A stretch of 64,000 nucleotides of DNA from Cupriavidus agavae (GCF_004217045.1 NZ_SGXM01000002.1:558001-622000), one strand, 5' to 3'. Shown: positions 9,013-18,294, counted from the stretch's first letter. A program made the numbers and translations. Notes: generated by a model from the letters alone, not told the origin.

Positions 9013-10248
9013 ATGTCTGCTTCCCGCCCCTTGTCGACCACGCCGGTCACGCCGCCGCATGATGATGCCGAACCCGGCAATGTGACCCGCAGGATTCTTT
9101 CGGTCGTTGCCTTCAACTTTGTCGCCTACCTCGCGGTGGGCCTGCCGCTGGCTGTCGTGCCCGGGTTCGTCCATGGCGATCTTGGCTACAGCGCCGTGCT
9201 GGCCGGGCTGGCCATCAGCGTCCAGTACCTGGCCACGCTGCTGAGCCGCCCCTGGGCCGGCACGCTGTGCGATACACAGGGGCCGAAGCGCTCGGTGCTG
9301 ACCGGCATGGCGCTGGTCACCGGCAGCGGCGTGCTGACGCTCGTGGCGGCGCTGTTCGCGGGCACTGACTGGCTCGGGCTGGGCTGGCTGCTGGCCGGCC
9401 GCCTGATGCTGGGCGCCGGCGAGAGCCTGGTGACCACGGGCACCATCGCCTGGGGCATCGGCAGCGCGGGCTCGCGCCACACGGCCAAGGTGATCTCGTG
9501 GAACGGCATGACGACCTATGGCGCGTTGGCCGTGGGGGCGCCCGTGGGCGTGGTGCTGGCCGGCTTCGGCGGGCTGGCGATCATCGGCGTGGTCACCACG
9601 GCGCTGGCAGGCGTGGCGCTGCTGGTGGCGCGGCGCCGGCCGCCGGTGCCGATCCTCAAGGGCGAGCGCCTGCCGTTCCGGCGCGTGTTCCGTGCCATGA
9701 CCCCGTTCGGCGTGTGCCTGGCGCTGGGTTCGGTGGGCTTCGGCGCGATCACCGCCTTCATCACGCTGTACTACGCGGGCCACGGCTGGGACCACGCCGC
9801 GCTGGCGCTGACCGCGCTGGGTACCTGCTTCGTGCTGGCGCGCCTGCTGATGGCCGACACGATTTCGCGCTTTGGGGGCTACCCGGTGGCGCTGGTCTCG
9901 TTTGCCGTGGAAGCGGCCGGGCTGGCCATCATCTGGATGGCGCACGCGCCGTGGCAGGCGCTGGCGGGCGCGGCCGTGGTCGGATTCGGCTTCTCGCTGG
10001 TGTTCCCGTCGCTGGGCATGGAAGCGGTCAGGCGCGTGCCGGCCACCAACCGCGGCTCGGCGCTGGGCGCGTATTCGCTGTTCCTCGATTTCGCGCTCGG
10101 CCTGACCGGCCCGATCGCCGGCGTGATCGCCAAACAGGGCGGCTATCCGGCCGTGTACCTGTTCGCCGCGCTCTGCGCCGTGGGCGGGCTCGTGCTGAGC
10201 CAGGTGCTGGCCGCGCGCAACCGCGAACAGCTGGCGCCGGCCACCTGA
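9013..10248 (+). CDS. MFS transporter (YhhS/YfcJ-like)
   Basis: The 411-residue protein has twelve predicted membrane helices. The cytoplasmic loop 2-3 signature is SRPWAGTLCDTQGPKRSVLTG. The sequence AYLAVGLPLAVVPGFVHGDLGYSAVLAGLAISVQYLATLLSR is split here as AYLAVGLPLAVVPGFVHGDL and the following helix; together they resemble the YhhS/UPF0226 group of major facilitator exporters. ATG 9013 is preferred to the upstream in-frame ATG at 8932, since the 27 extra residues are not protein-like. It is divergent from an IclR regulator, which probably controls it. Substrate not known; drug or small-acid efflux is common in the group. Confidence 0.82.
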   Translation: MSASRPLSTTPVTPPHDDAEPGNVTRRILSVVAFNFVAYLAVGLPLAVVPGFVHGDLGYSAVLAGLAISVQYLATLLSRPWAGTLCDTQGPKRSVLTGMALVTGSGVLTLVAALFAGTDWLGLGWLLAGRLMLGAGESLVTTGTIAWGIGSAGSRHTAKVISWNGMTTYGALAVGAPVGVVLAGFGGLAIIGVVTTALAGVALLVARRRPPVPILKGERLPFRRVFRAMTPFGVCLALGSVGFGAITAFITLYYAGHGWDHAALALTALGTCFVLARLLMADTISRFGGYPVALVSFAVEAAGLAIIWMAHAPWQALAGAAVVGFGFSLVFPSLGMEAVRRVPATNRGSALGAYSLFLDFALGLTGPIAGVIAKQGGYPAVYLFAALCAVGGLVLSQVLAARNREQLAPAT

Positions 10249-10263
10249 CCGCCTGGGCCGGCG

Positions 10264-11031
10264 TTACAGGCGCGCGCAGCAATAGGCTTCGGTGCTGTAC
10301 GGGAACGACACGGTGTCGTGCCCGCGCAGCGTCGGGTCATCCGCGATCACCGCGTGCAACCGCGCACGCACGGCATCCTGTTCCGCCGCTGGCAGTGCGG
10401 CAATAAAGCTGACCGACATGATCCGGTCCACGATCACCTGCTCCGGGTGGCCATCGTGCGTGTAAGGCAGTGTCGTGAGCGCCAGCGGGCCGAAGCCCTC
10501 GGCCGGAAACACCTTCTTCCAGTCGCCCTTGTAGAAGCGCGGCGCGTCGCCCTCGTATGGCGTCATGATCGCCGTGAGCTGGGCCACCCACGGCAACGAT
10601 TCATCGCGCACGTTCCAGATCAGGCCCAGCCGGCCGCCCGGCTTGAGCACGCGACCAATCTCGCGCAGCGCGGCCTCGTTGGCAAACCAGTGGAACGCCT
10701 GCGCGCAGACCACGGCATCGACGCTCGCATCGGGCAGCGGCATCGATTCCGCGCTGCCGGGCAGCGCCTGCACATCGGGGAGTTTCGAGGAAAGCTGGGC
10801 GCGCATGGCGTCCACCGGTTCCACCGCGATGACGCTGGCCCCTGTGGACGCGAGCAGCCGGGTGAACTTGCCAGTGCCGGCGCCAAGGTCGACGGCGACC
10901 TGGCCGGGCGCCAGCCCGAGCGTGCCGCGCAGCCAGTCGGCCAGCGCAGCGGGATAGTCGGGGCGCCCGCGGGCGTAGGCATCGGCCTGGGTCGAAAAAC
11001 CCTGGGCGGCGGCATGATGGATCGCAGTCAT
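10264..11031 (-). CDS. SAM-dependent class I methyltransferase
   Basis: A 255-residue protein with the methyltransferase-11 fold: motif I is VDLGAGTGKF (about 47-56), followed by an acidic VEP and later GRVLKPGGRLGLIWNVRD. The N-terminal FSTQADAYARGRPDYP box is frequent in the small-molecule methyltransferases that resemble trans-aconitate methyltransferase. It lies 46 bases after the permease gene of the sulfonate-type operon on the same strand, so it may be its last gene, although nothing in its sequence ties it to sulfur substrates. The gene ends close to the end of the convergent MFS gene. Confidence 0.82.
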   Translation of the reverse strand: MTAIHHAAAQGFSTQADAYARGRPDYPAALADWLRGTLGLAPGQVAVDLGAGTGKFTRLLASTGASVIAVEPVDAMRAQLSSKLPDVQALPGSAESMPLPDASVDAVVCAQAFHWFANEAALREIGRVLKPGGRLGLIWNVRDESLPWVAQLTAIMTPYEGDAPRFYKGDWKKVFPAEGFGPLALTTLPYTHDGHPEQVIVDRIMSVSFIAALPAAEQDAVRARLHAVIADDPTLRGHDTVSFPYSTEAYCCARL

Positions 11032-11077
11032 GACCCGAGACGATACGCCGCCCGCAGGGCGCCGGCAAGCGGTGGAT

Positions 11078-11947
11078 TCAGTGCTGCTGGCCCCAGCGGC
11101 GCACGGTCAGGCGCTCCAGCGTGGTGAAGACCAGCCCTTCGACGGCCAGCCCGATCAGGATCACCGTCGCCAGCCCCGCGTATACCCGGTCGGTGTACAG
11201 CTCGTTGCGGTTCTGGAAGATGTACCAGCCCAGCCCGCCCTTGCCCGACGACGCGCCGAACACCAGTTCTGCCGCGATCAGCGTGCGCCAGGCAAAGGCC
11301 CAGCCGATCTTGAGGCCCGACAGGATGGCCGGCAGCGCGGCCGGCACCAGGATCAGCACCACGTAGCGCAGGCCCCGCAGGCCGTAGTTGCGCCCCGCCA
11401 TGCGCAGCGTTTCCGGCACGCCCCGGAAGCCGGCGTAGGTGTTCAGTGCCAGCGGCCACAGCACCGAATGCACCAGCACGAAGATCAGGCTCTTGCTGCC
11501 GAGCCCGAACCACAGCAGCGCCAGCGGCAGCAGCGCGATCGCCGGCAGCGGGTTGAACATCGCGGTCAGCGTCTCCAGCAGGTCGCGGCCGAGCCGCGTG
11601 GACACCGCCAGCGTGGTCAGCACGAACGCCAGCACGATGCCCGCCGCGTAACCCTGCAGCAGCACCGACAACGATACCGCCGCCTTGCCCGGCAATTCGC
11701 CGCTGGCCACGGCCTCGCCGAAGGCACGCGCGGTGGACAGGAAGGTCGGCAGCAGCAGGTCGTTGTCCTGGAAGCGCGCGGCGATCTCCCAGAACAAGGC
11801 CAGCGCCAGCAGGATCGCGGCCTTGCGCAGCCAGCCCTGCTGCCAGAGTTGGCGATACCATGGCAGGCCGCGCGACAGCGGCACCGCCGTGAACGGCTCC
11901 AGTGTGCGTTCGTACTCGGGACGGATCGTGGTCTGAAACGTGGTCAT
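11078..11947 (-). CDS. ABC transporter permease, taurine/sulfonate/nitrate type
   Basis: A 289-residue inner-membrane protein with about six helices and the EAA-like loop GVPETLRMAGRNYGLRG, as in the SsuC/TauC group. I start at ATG 11947, two bases after the stop of the ATPase gene and behind GGGGAGCC; the frame can also open at TTG 11953. Together with the receptor and ATPase it would import an organosulfonate or similar anion. The N-terminus is longer than in E. coli TauC. Confidence 0.87.
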   Translation of the reverse strand: MTTFQTTIRPEYERTLEPFTAVPLSRGLPWYRQLWQQGWLRKAAILLALALFWEIAARFQDNDLLLPTFLSTARAFGEAVASGELPGKAAVSLSVLLQGYAAGIVLAFVLTTLAVSTRLGRDLLETLTAMFNPLPAIALLPLALLWFGLGSKSLIFVLVHSVLWPLALNTYAGFRGVPETLRMAGRNYGLRGLRYVVLILVPAALPAILSGLKIGWAFAWRTLIAAELVFGASSGKGGLGWYIFQNRNELYTDRVYAGLATVILIGLAVEGLVFTTLERLTVRRWGQQH

Positions 11948-11949
11948 GG

Positions 11950-12804
11950 TCAATGGCTCCCCGCAGCCCTGGCGCGGTCATGGGTGGCGGGCGGCTCGAC
12001 AGGCGCCTCGAACAGCATCTGGTGGATGCGCTGCGCCGCGTGCTGGAACTCCGCGCTGCCCTGGCTCGCCAGCGAGAAGTGGTGGCTGTTCAGCTCGGCC
12101 CGCACGCGCCCCGGATGCGGCGACAGCAGCAGGATGCGGCTGCCCACCACCAGCGCCTCCTCGATCGAGTGCGTGACGAACAGCAGCGTGAAGCCCGCCT
12201 CGTCCCACAGCGCCAGCAGCTCCTCCTGCATGCGGCGGCGCGTCAGCGCGTCGAGCGCGGCGAACGGCTCGTCCATCAGCAGCACCTTGGGGCGCATGGC
12301 CAGCGCCCGGGCAATCGCCACGCGCTGCTTCATGCCGCCCGACAGCGTGTGCGGGTACGCATCGGCAAATGCGGCCAGGCCCACCTTGTCGAGGTAGTGC
12401 ATCGCCCGGTCGGCGGCCTCCGGCTTCGACAGCCGGGCCGACTGGCGCAGCGGGAACATGACGTTCTGCTTCACCGTCTGCCACGGCGGCAACTGGTCGA
12501 ACTCCTGGAACACGACGATGCGGTCCGGCCCCGGCGCGCGCACGCGCTGGCCGTCAAGCCGGATCTCGCCCTCGGCCGGTGGCACGAAACCGGCCACGGC
12601 CTTGAGCAGCGTGGACTTGCCGCACCCGGACGGCCCCAGCAGCACGAAGCGATCCGCCGCATGCACGTCGAAGCTCACCCGGTGCGTGGCGCGCACCACG
12701 CGCTGCGCGGTGCGGTACTCCAGCGAGACATTGTCCACCTGCAGCAGCGGCTGCGGCGGCGAGACCACGCGCAGACGCGCGCCGCCATGCACGGATTCCG
12801 CCAT
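11950..12804 (-). CDS. ABC transporter ATP-binding protein, taurine/sulfonate/nitrate type
   Basis: The 284-residue ATPase has Walker A GPSGCGKST, the signature LSGGMKQR, Walker B VLLMDEPFAALD and the switch histidine in FVTHSIEEA. These are complete, so it should be active. ATG 12804 begins one base after the TGA of the receptor gene; the longer open frame to 12882 lies inside that gene and is rejected. It is most similar in style to SsuB/TauB. It powers the permease encoded immediately downstream. Confidence 0.88.
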   Translation of the reverse strand: MAESVHGGARLRVVSPPQPLLQVDNVSLEYRTAQRVVRATHRVSFDVHAADRFVLLGPSGCGKSTLLKAVAGFVPPAEGEIRLDGQRVRAPGPDRIVVFQEFDQLPPWQTVKQNVMFPLRQSARLSKPEAADRAMHYLDKVGLAAFADAYPHTLSGGMKQRVAIARALAMRPKVLLMDEPFAALDALTRRRMQEELLALWDEAGFTLLFVTHSIEEALVVGSRILLLSPHPGRVRAELNSHHFSLASQGSAEFQHAAQRIHQMLFEAPVEPPATHDRARAAGSH

Positions 12805-12805
12805 G

Positions 12806-13843
12806 TCAGCTCCCCTGCGCGGTGGCCGCGTCCTGGAAGAAATAGTCCTGCCACGATTTCGGCTGGTTCCGGATCGCGCCAACGCGGTGCATGAAATCCG
12901 CCAGCACGAACGTGTTCTGCGGCGTGATCTTGAACTGCACCTGCGGGTTCTTCAGGATCCTGACCAGCAGCGCGCGGTCAATCTTCGCCTTGTTGACGCG
13001 GATGTACAGATCGGCAGCCGCCTCGGGGTTCTTCGTGGCGAACTGGGCAGCCTCGGCCAGCGCATCGACAAAGGCGCGATAGGTCTTCGGGTTCTCGCTG
13101 CGGAACTTCTCGGTGGCATAGAGCACCGTCGCGGAGGCCGGGCCGCCGAGCACATCATACGAATTGAGCACGATGCGCGCGTTCGGGTTGCCGGCCAGCT
13201 CCTGCTCCTGGAACGGCGGGTTGCCGAAATGGCTGTTGATCTCGGTGCCGCCCGAGATCACGGCAGCGGCCGCATCCGGATGCGGCACGGCCACGGTCCA
13301 TTTGTCGAGGCGGTTGAACTCCTTGTCGCCCCACTGCTTCGCGGCAGCCAGTTGCAGCACGCGCGACTGCACCGAGACCGTCACGGCCGGCAACGCAATG
13401 CGGTCCTTCTCGGTGAAATCGGCAATCGACTTCACCTTCGGATTGTTCGAGACCAGGTAGTACGGGAAGTTGCCGAGCGATGCCACGCCCTTGACGTTCT
13501 GGCGGCCATGGGTGCGGTCCCACAGCGTCAGCAGCGGCCCCACGCCGGCACCGGCGATGTCGATCGCACCCGACAGCAGCGCGTCGTTCACGGCCGAGCC
13601 GCCCGAAAGCTGGGTCCACTCGACCTTGACGTCGACCCCCTGCTGCTTGCCGTGCTTCTCGATCAGTTGCTGGTCGCGTGCCACGTTCAGCAGCAGGTAG
13701 ACCACGCCGAACTGCTCGGCGATGCGGATCCTGCCCTCCGCATGCGCGGTGCCGGTGACGGCCAGGCCGGCGGTCAGCAGCGCCAGCGCGGCGCGCCGGG
13801 TCAGGGTGGTGGCGGACGAATACAGCGACGTGCGCAGGGACAT
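12806..13843 (-). CDS. Periplasmic substrate-binding protein, aliphatic sulfonate/taurine type
   Basis: A 345-residue secreted receptor. The first 35 residues form a signal peptide with a twin-arginine-like TRRAALALL start and cleavage after TAHA. The body resembles the NMT1/SsuA fold: LLSGAIDIAGAGVGPLLTLWDR, and later PAVTVSVQSRVLQLAAAKQWG. It sits between the dioxygenase gene (51 bases upstream) and the ATPase gene, the normal order for alpha-ketoglutarate-dependent sulfonate use. The ligand is not defined; the hydrophobic lines do not decide between taurine, alkanesulfonates and other anions. Confidence 0.85.
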   Translation of the reverse strand: MSLRTSLYSSATTLTRRAALALLTAGLAVTGTAHAEGRIRIAEQFGVVYLLLNVARDQQLIEKHGKQQGVDVKVEWTQLSGGSAVNDALLSGAIDIAGAGVGPLLTLWDRTHGRQNVKGVASLGNFPYYLVSNNPKVKSIADFTEKDRIALPAVTVSVQSRVLQLAAAKQWGDKEFNRLDKWTVAVPHPDAAAAVISGGTEINSHFGNPPFQEQELAGNPNARIVLNSYDVLGGPASATVLYATEKFRSENPKTYRAFVDALAEAAQFATKNPEAAADLYIRVNKAKIDRALLVRILKNPQVQFKITPQNTFVLADFMHRVGAIRNQPKSWQDYFFQDAATAQGS

Positions 13844-13894
13844 GCGGGGGCTCCGTTTGGCGGTTGCGGACTGCAGGTTCTTGGGGTAAGCGGA

Positions 13895-14770
13895 TCAGAA
13901 CGGCGTATCGCCCTCGATCGTGGTGCGGTACATCACGCGGCGCAGGTGGTCGGGCGTGCCGGCGGCCAGATGCAGCAGCGAGCGGTTGTCCCAGAACACG
14001 AGGTCATGCGCGCGCCACTGGTGGCGGTACACGTATGCCGGCTGCACGCTGTGGGCGAACAGCGTGTCGAGCAGCGCGCGGCTCTCGTCCTCGGGCAGGC
14101 CGACAATGCGTGTCGTGAAATGCTCGCTGACGAACAGCGCCTTGCGGCCCGTCTCCGGATGCGTGCGCACCACGGGCTGGACCACCGGCTTGACCTGGGC
14201 AATCTGCTCCGGCGTCAGGTTCGGGCGCCACGGGCTGCGCTGCTGCAGCTCGGCGTAGCGCGCCAGATAGGTGTGCTCGGCGCAGAGTCCTGCGACCTTG
14301 TGCTGCAGGCGGGCCGGCAGCCCTTCCCACGCGGCGTGCATGTTGGCAAACAGCGTGTCGCCGCCTTCCGACGGCAGTTCGATGGCATGCAGCAGCGAGC
14401 CGAGGCTCGGCGTCTCCTTGTACGAGAGGTCCGAATGCCAGAAATGGCCCGCGTCGCCAAGCCCGATCGGCTTGCCGTCCTTCAGCACGTTCGAGACGAT
14501 CAGGATCTCGGGATGATTGGCCAGCTGGAACTGGTTCAGCACGTGGATCTGCAGCGGCCCGAAGCGGCGGCTGAACGCAATCTGCTGCGCGGGCGTGATG
14601 CGCTGGTCGCGGAACACCACCACGTGGTGGTCGAGATGGGCGCGGTGGATACGCCGGAAATCCTCGGCGGACAGCGGCTGGCTCAGGTCCAGGCCCACCA
14701 CTTCGGCACCAAGCGCGGCATCGAACGGACGGACCTCGAAATCCTGGAGGGTATCGACTGCGAATGTCAT
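13895..14770 (-). CDS. TauD/TfdA-family Fe(II)/2-oxoglutarate dioxygenase
   Basis: The 291-residue protein carries the iron triad: His112 and Asp114 in HFWHSDLSY and His267 in LLHLAAG, with the 2-oxoglutarate-binding Arg282 in MYRTTIEGD. The 15-residue distance from histidine to arginine equals that of E. coli TauD. Enzymes of this family hydroxylate the carbon next to a sulfonate or ether oxygen and release sulfite or an aldehyde. ATG 14770 is chosen over the upstream frame because family homology starts there. It is first in an operon with receptor, ATPase and permease, so its substrate is probably what they import. tauD-like, not proven taurine-specific. Confidence 0.88.
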   Translation of the reverse strand: MTFAVDTLQDFEVRPFDAALGAEVVGLDLSQPLSAEDFRRIHRAHLDHHVVVFRDQRITPAQQIAFSRRFGPLQIHVLNQFQLANHPEILIVSNVLKDGKPIGLGDAGHFWHSDLSYKETPSLGSLLHAIELPSEGGDTLFANMHAAWEGLPARLQHKVAGLCAEHTYLARYAELQQRSPWRPNLTPEQIAQVKPVVQPVVRTHPETGRKALFVSEHFTTRIVGLPEDESRALLDTLFAHSVQPAYVYRHQWRAHDLVFWDNRSLLHLAAGTPDHLRRVMYRTTIEGDTPF

Positions 14771-14919
14771 GTGAGGCTCTCTGGGGGAAAAGCACAAGCC
14801 ATGCACTGTAGGGATCCGGCATTGCGCAGACAACGAATCAAATCGCGCCGCGTTATACGGTGGGTGCATATGGGAAGGCGTGCATAAGCACATGCGGAAA
14901 GTTCGGGTTTTCCGCCCGT

Positions 14920-14935
14920 CTCCCGCTCACGGGAG
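14920..14935. repeat. Short GC palindrome
   Basis: CTCCCG-CTCA-CGGGAG lies in the 289-base divergent gap between the tauD-like and E1alpha genes. It resembles the CTCTCCC palindromes at 2596 and 19249 and may belong to a scattered intergenic family. No operator or promoter of consensus quality was seen in this gap. Confidence 0.35.
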
Positions 14936-15059
14936 CGGGGCGCAACCTCCGCGCGTTTCATGCGCGCCACCGCACGCCCATTCCCGTGCGCCGTCTCCTA
15001 TAGTCGAAAGCAGCAGCATTCAAAAGATGCTCCGCCGCACCGCACAAGGAGACCCCCAC

Positions 15060-16151
15060 ATGGGCACTGTTGCGCGCTTCGAAATCGGCTTTACCCGTTA
15101 CCTGAGTCCCGAGGGCGCGCCCGCGTCCGAGCTTCCCGACCTCGCCCGTGATCCGGCGGCGCTGCTGCCGCTCTACCGCGCCATGGTGCTGACGCGCCAG
15201 TTCGACCTCAAGGCCATCGCCATGCAGCGCACGGGCCAGATCGGCACCTTCGCCTCGGCGCTCGGGCAGGAAGCCGTGGGCGTGGGGGTGGCCACGGCGA
15301 TGCAGGCCGACGATGTACTGGTGCCCTCCTACCGCGACCACGCGGCGCAGTTTGTGCGGGGCGTCACGATGACCGAGAGCCTGCTGTACTGGGGCGGAGA
15401 CGAGCGCGGCAGCGCGTTTGCGGCGGTGCCGCACGACTTCGGCAACTGCGTGCCGATCGGGACGCAGGTCGGGCATGCGGCCGGCATCGCCTATGCGCTG
15501 AAGCTGCGCCGGCCCGGCGCCGTGGCGGTCTGCCTGATCGGCGACGGCGGCACCTCGAACGGGGGCTTCTACGAGGGCATGAACATGGCCGGCGCCTGGC
15601 AGGTGCCGCTGGTCATCGTCATCAACAACAACCAGTGGGCCATCTCGATGCCGCGCGGCAAGCAGACCGCTGCCGCCACGCTGGCGCAAAAGGCGATCGC
15701 GGCGGGCATGCCCGGCGAGCAGGTCGACGGCAACGACGTGATAGCCGTGCGGCAGCGCGTGGGCGAGGCCATCGGACATGCCCGCGCTGGCGGCGGCCCG
15801 GCGCTGGTCGAGGCCGTGACCTACCGGCTGGGCGACCACACCACCGCCGACGATGCCTCGCGCTACCGCGACGAAGCCACCGTCAGGGAAGCCTGGCGCC
15901 ACGAACCCATTGCGCGCCTGCGCAGCTATCTGGCGAGCCTTGGCGCCTGGGATGCGGCGCGCGAGGAGGCGCTGGTCGCCGAATGCCAGCAGGCCGTCGG
16001 CGATGCCGTGCAGGCCTATCTCGCCCTGCCCCACCCCGATGTGTCCGCGATGTTCGACTGCCTGTATGAAACGCTGCCCGATGCCCTGGCCGCGCAGCTC
16101 GACACGGCCCGGCAGTACGCCACCCAGCCCGGGGAGACCGATCATGGCTGA
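15060..16151 (+). CDS. 2-oxo acid dehydrogenase E1 alpha subunit (pyruvate/branched-chain type)
   Basis: The 363-residue protein has the thiamine diphosphate motif from GDGGTSNGGF (161-170) to VIVINNNQWAI, and the E1-alpha opening MVLTRQFDLKAIAMQRTGQ. With E1 beta it decarboxylates a 2-oxo acid and passes the acyl group to lipoyl-E2. ATG 15060 follows AAGGAG with eight bases between; the upstream open frame is discarded. The stop overlaps the E1 beta start by eight bases, so translation is coupled. Pyruvate and branched-chain 2-oxo acids are both possible substrates; the phosphorylation loop of mitochondrial enzymes is not obvious. Confidence 0.88.
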   Translation: MGTVARFEIGFTRYLSPEGAPASELPDLARDPAALLPLYRAMVLTRQFDLKAIAMQRTGQIGTFASALGQEAVGVGVATAMQADDVLVPSYRDHAAQFVRGVTMTESLLYWGGDERGSAFAAVPHDFGNCVPIGTQVGHAAGIAYALKLRRPGAVAVCLIGDGGTSNGGFYEGMNMAGAWQVPLVIVINNNQWAISMPRGKQTAAATLAQKAIAAGMPGEQVDGNDVIAVRQRVGEAIGHARAGGGPALVEAVTYRLGDHTTADDASRYRDEATVREAWRHEPIARLRSYLASLGAWDAAREEALVAECQQAVGDAVQAYLALPHPDVSAMFDCLYETLPDALAAQLDTARQYATQPGETDHG

Positions 16152-17124
16152 ACTGAACCTGGTCGAAGCCGTGAACCTGGCGCTGGCCCACGCGCTCGCG
16201 CACGACCCTGACGTGGTCCTGCTCGGCGAGGACATCGGCGTCAACGGCGGCGTGTTCCGCGCCACGGTGGGCCTGCAGGCCCGCTTTGGCGAGGCGCGCG
16301 TGATCGACACCCCGCTGGCCGAAGGCGGCATCGTCGGCGCGGCCGTCGGCATGGCGGCCATGGGGCTCCGGCCCGTACCCGAGATCCAGTTCGCCGGCTT
16401 CATCTACCCGGCGATCGACAACATCCTGAACCACGCCGGCCACATGCGGCATCGCACGCGCGGCCGGCTGAGCTGCCCGATGGTCGTGCGTGCGCCGAGC
16501 GGCGCCGGCATCCACGCGCCCGAGCACCATTCCGAGAGCCCCGAGGCGCTGTTCGCGCATATGCCGGGGGTGCGCGTGGTCATGCCGTCATCGCCGGCCC
16601 GGGCCTACGGGCTGCTGCTGGCCGCCATCCGCGACCCCGACCCGGTGATCTTCTTCGAGCCAACCCGGCTGTACCGGCTGTTCCGCCAGGAGGTGGCCGA
16701 CGACGGGCAGGCGCTGCCGCTCGACGCCTGTTTCACGCTGCGCGAAGGCGCCGACGTGACGCTGGTCAGCTGGGGCGCGATGGTGCAGGAGACGCTGGCC
16801 GCCGCCGATGCGCTGGCGGACGAAGGCATCTCGGCGGCCATGATCGACGTGGCCACGCTGAAGCCGCTCGACATGGAGACCATCCTCGAATCGGTGGCGC
16901 AGAGCGGCCGCTGCGTGATTGTCCACGAGGCGCCGCGCACGGCCGGACTGGGCGCCGAGATCGCGGCCAACCTTGCCGACGCCGGCCTCTATTCGCTGAG
17001 CGCCCCGGTGCAGCGCGTGACCGGCTATGACACCGTGGTACCGCTGGCACGGCTGGAGCACAGCTACCTGCCATCAGTGGCCCAGATCGTCGATGCCGCG
17101 CGCCGCGCGCTCGATGCCGCATGA
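16144..17124 (+). CDS. 2-oxo acid dehydrogenase E1 beta subunit
   Basis: A 326-residue transketolase-type subunit: VVLLGEDIGVNGGVFRATVG, then DTPLAEGGIVGAAVGMA and PEIQFAGFIYPAIDNI, and the HHSESPEALFAHMPGVRVV region that shapes the active site. It forms the alpha2beta2 E1 heterotetramer with the preceding gene, whose end it overlaps by eight bases. E2 follows after 27 bases with AAGGAG before its start. Its similarity style is that of PdhB and BkdA2. Confidence 0.88.
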   Translation: MAELNLVEAVNLALAHALAHDPDVVLLGEDIGVNGGVFRATVGLQARFGEARVIDTPLAEGGIVGAAVGMAAMGLRPVPEIQFAGFIYPAIDNILNHAGHMRHRTRGRLSCPMVVRAPSGAGIHAPEHHSESPEALFAHMPGVRVVMPSSPARAYGLLLAAIRDPDPVIFFEPTRLYRLFRQEVADDGQALPLDACFTLREGADVTLVSWGAMVQETLAAADALADEGISAAMIDVATLKPLDMETILESVAQSGRCVIVHEAPRTAGLGAEIAANLADAGLYSLSAPVQRVTGYDTVVPLARLEHSYLPSVAQIVDAARRALDAA

Positions 17125-17151
17125 CGGGATTGCGCCGACAAGGAGACGACG

Positions 17152-18294
17152 ATGCGGATCTTCAAGCTGCCCGACCTTGGCGAGGGCCTGCAGGAAGCGG
17201 AGATCGTGGCGTGGCATGTCAAACCCGGTGACCGCATCGAGGCTGACGGTCCGCTGCTGTCGGTGGAGACCGCCAAGGCCATCGTCGAGATTCCGTCGCC
17301 GTTCAGCGGGCAGGTGGCGCGGCTGTTCGCCCAGCCTGGCGACATCGTGCACCTGGGCGCCGCGCTGGTGGGCTTCGAGGGGGCCGGCGCGTCCGACGAT
17401 GCCGGCACCGTGGTGGGCGCGGTCAAGGTCGGCACGCACGTGGTGCGCGAGGGCGAGACACGCGTGGGCGCCGCTGGCGTACCGGGCGGCCACGGCCTGC
17501 GCGCCACGCCGGCGGTACGGGCGCTGGCGCGCAAGCTGGCCGTTGACCTCGCCATGGTCACGCCCTCGGGCCGCGATGGCGTGATCACCGCCACGGATGT
17601 ACAGCGCGTGGCCACGACGCTGGCCGAGAACGGCCCGGCCGACATCGTGCGGGGCGTGCGGCGCGCGATGGCCCAGAACATGGCGCGCGCCCAGAGCGAG
17701 GTGGCGGCCGCGACCGTGATGGACGACGCCGACCTGCATGCCTGGCAGGCACCCGGCACGTCGGGGACATCCGGCGCCGGCCATGACGTGACGATCCGGC
17801 TTGTGCGCGCACTCGTGGCCGGCGTGCGCGCCGAGCCGGCGCTCAATGCCTGGTACGAGGGCAAGACCGGGCGCCGGCACCTGCTGGAGCGGATCGACGT
17901 GGGCATTGCCGCAGACCTGCCCGAGGGGCTGTTCGTGCCGGTGCTGCGCAACGTGGGCCAGCGCGATGCGGCCGACCTGCGCGGCGGGCTCGACCGCATG
18001 CGGGGCGACGTGCTGGCGCGGACCATCGCCCCCGAGGAAATGCGCGGCAACACGATCACGCTCTCGAACTTCGGCATGATCGCCGGCCGCTACGCCGCGC
18101 CGATCGTGGTGCCGCCCACGGTGGCCATTCTCGGCGCCGGCCGCATCCGCGACGAAGTGGTGGCCGCGGGCGGGGTGCCGGCGGTACACCGCGTGATGCC
18201 GCTCTCGCTGACCTTCGACCACCGCGTGGTCACCGGCGGCGAGGCCGCGCGCTTCCTGCGGGCGGTGATTGCCGACCTGGAGCGGCCGGACTAG
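17152..18294 (+). CDS. Dihydrolipoamide acyltransferase (E2) with altered catalytic motif
   Basis: The 380-residue E2 has one N-terminal lipoyl domain (residues 1-80, lipoylated Lys42 in VETAKAIVE), an E3-binding domain (about 120-160, ATPAVRALARKL and GRDGVITATDV) and the catalytic acyltransferase core (about 160-375). The catalytic histidine is His357 in FDHRVVTGGE, but the usual HxxxDG reads HRVVTG, with Thr361 in place of Asp. Relatives with this substitution may be active; I cannot judge. It completes an E1-E2 operon. No E3 gene (lipoamide dehydrogenase) is in the window, so E3 must be shared. Confidence 0.86.
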   Translation: MRIFKLPDLGEGLQEAEIVAWHVKPGDRIEADGPLLSVETAKAIVEIPSPFSGQVARLFAQPGDIVHLGAALVGFEGAGASDDAGTVVGAVKVGTHVVREGETRVGAAGVPGGHGLRATPAVRALARKLAVDLAMVTPSGRDGVITATDVQRVATTLAENGPADIVRGVRRAMAQNMARAQSEVAAATVMDDADLHAWQAPGTSGTSGAGHDVTIRLVRALVAGVRAEPALNAWYEGKTGRRHLLERIDVGIAADLPEGLFVPVLRNVGQRDAADLRGGLDRMRGDVLARTIAPEEMRGNTITLSNFGMIAGRYAAPIVVPPTVAILGAGRIRDEVVAAGGVPAVHRVMPLSLTFDHRVVTGGEAARFLRAVIADLERPD

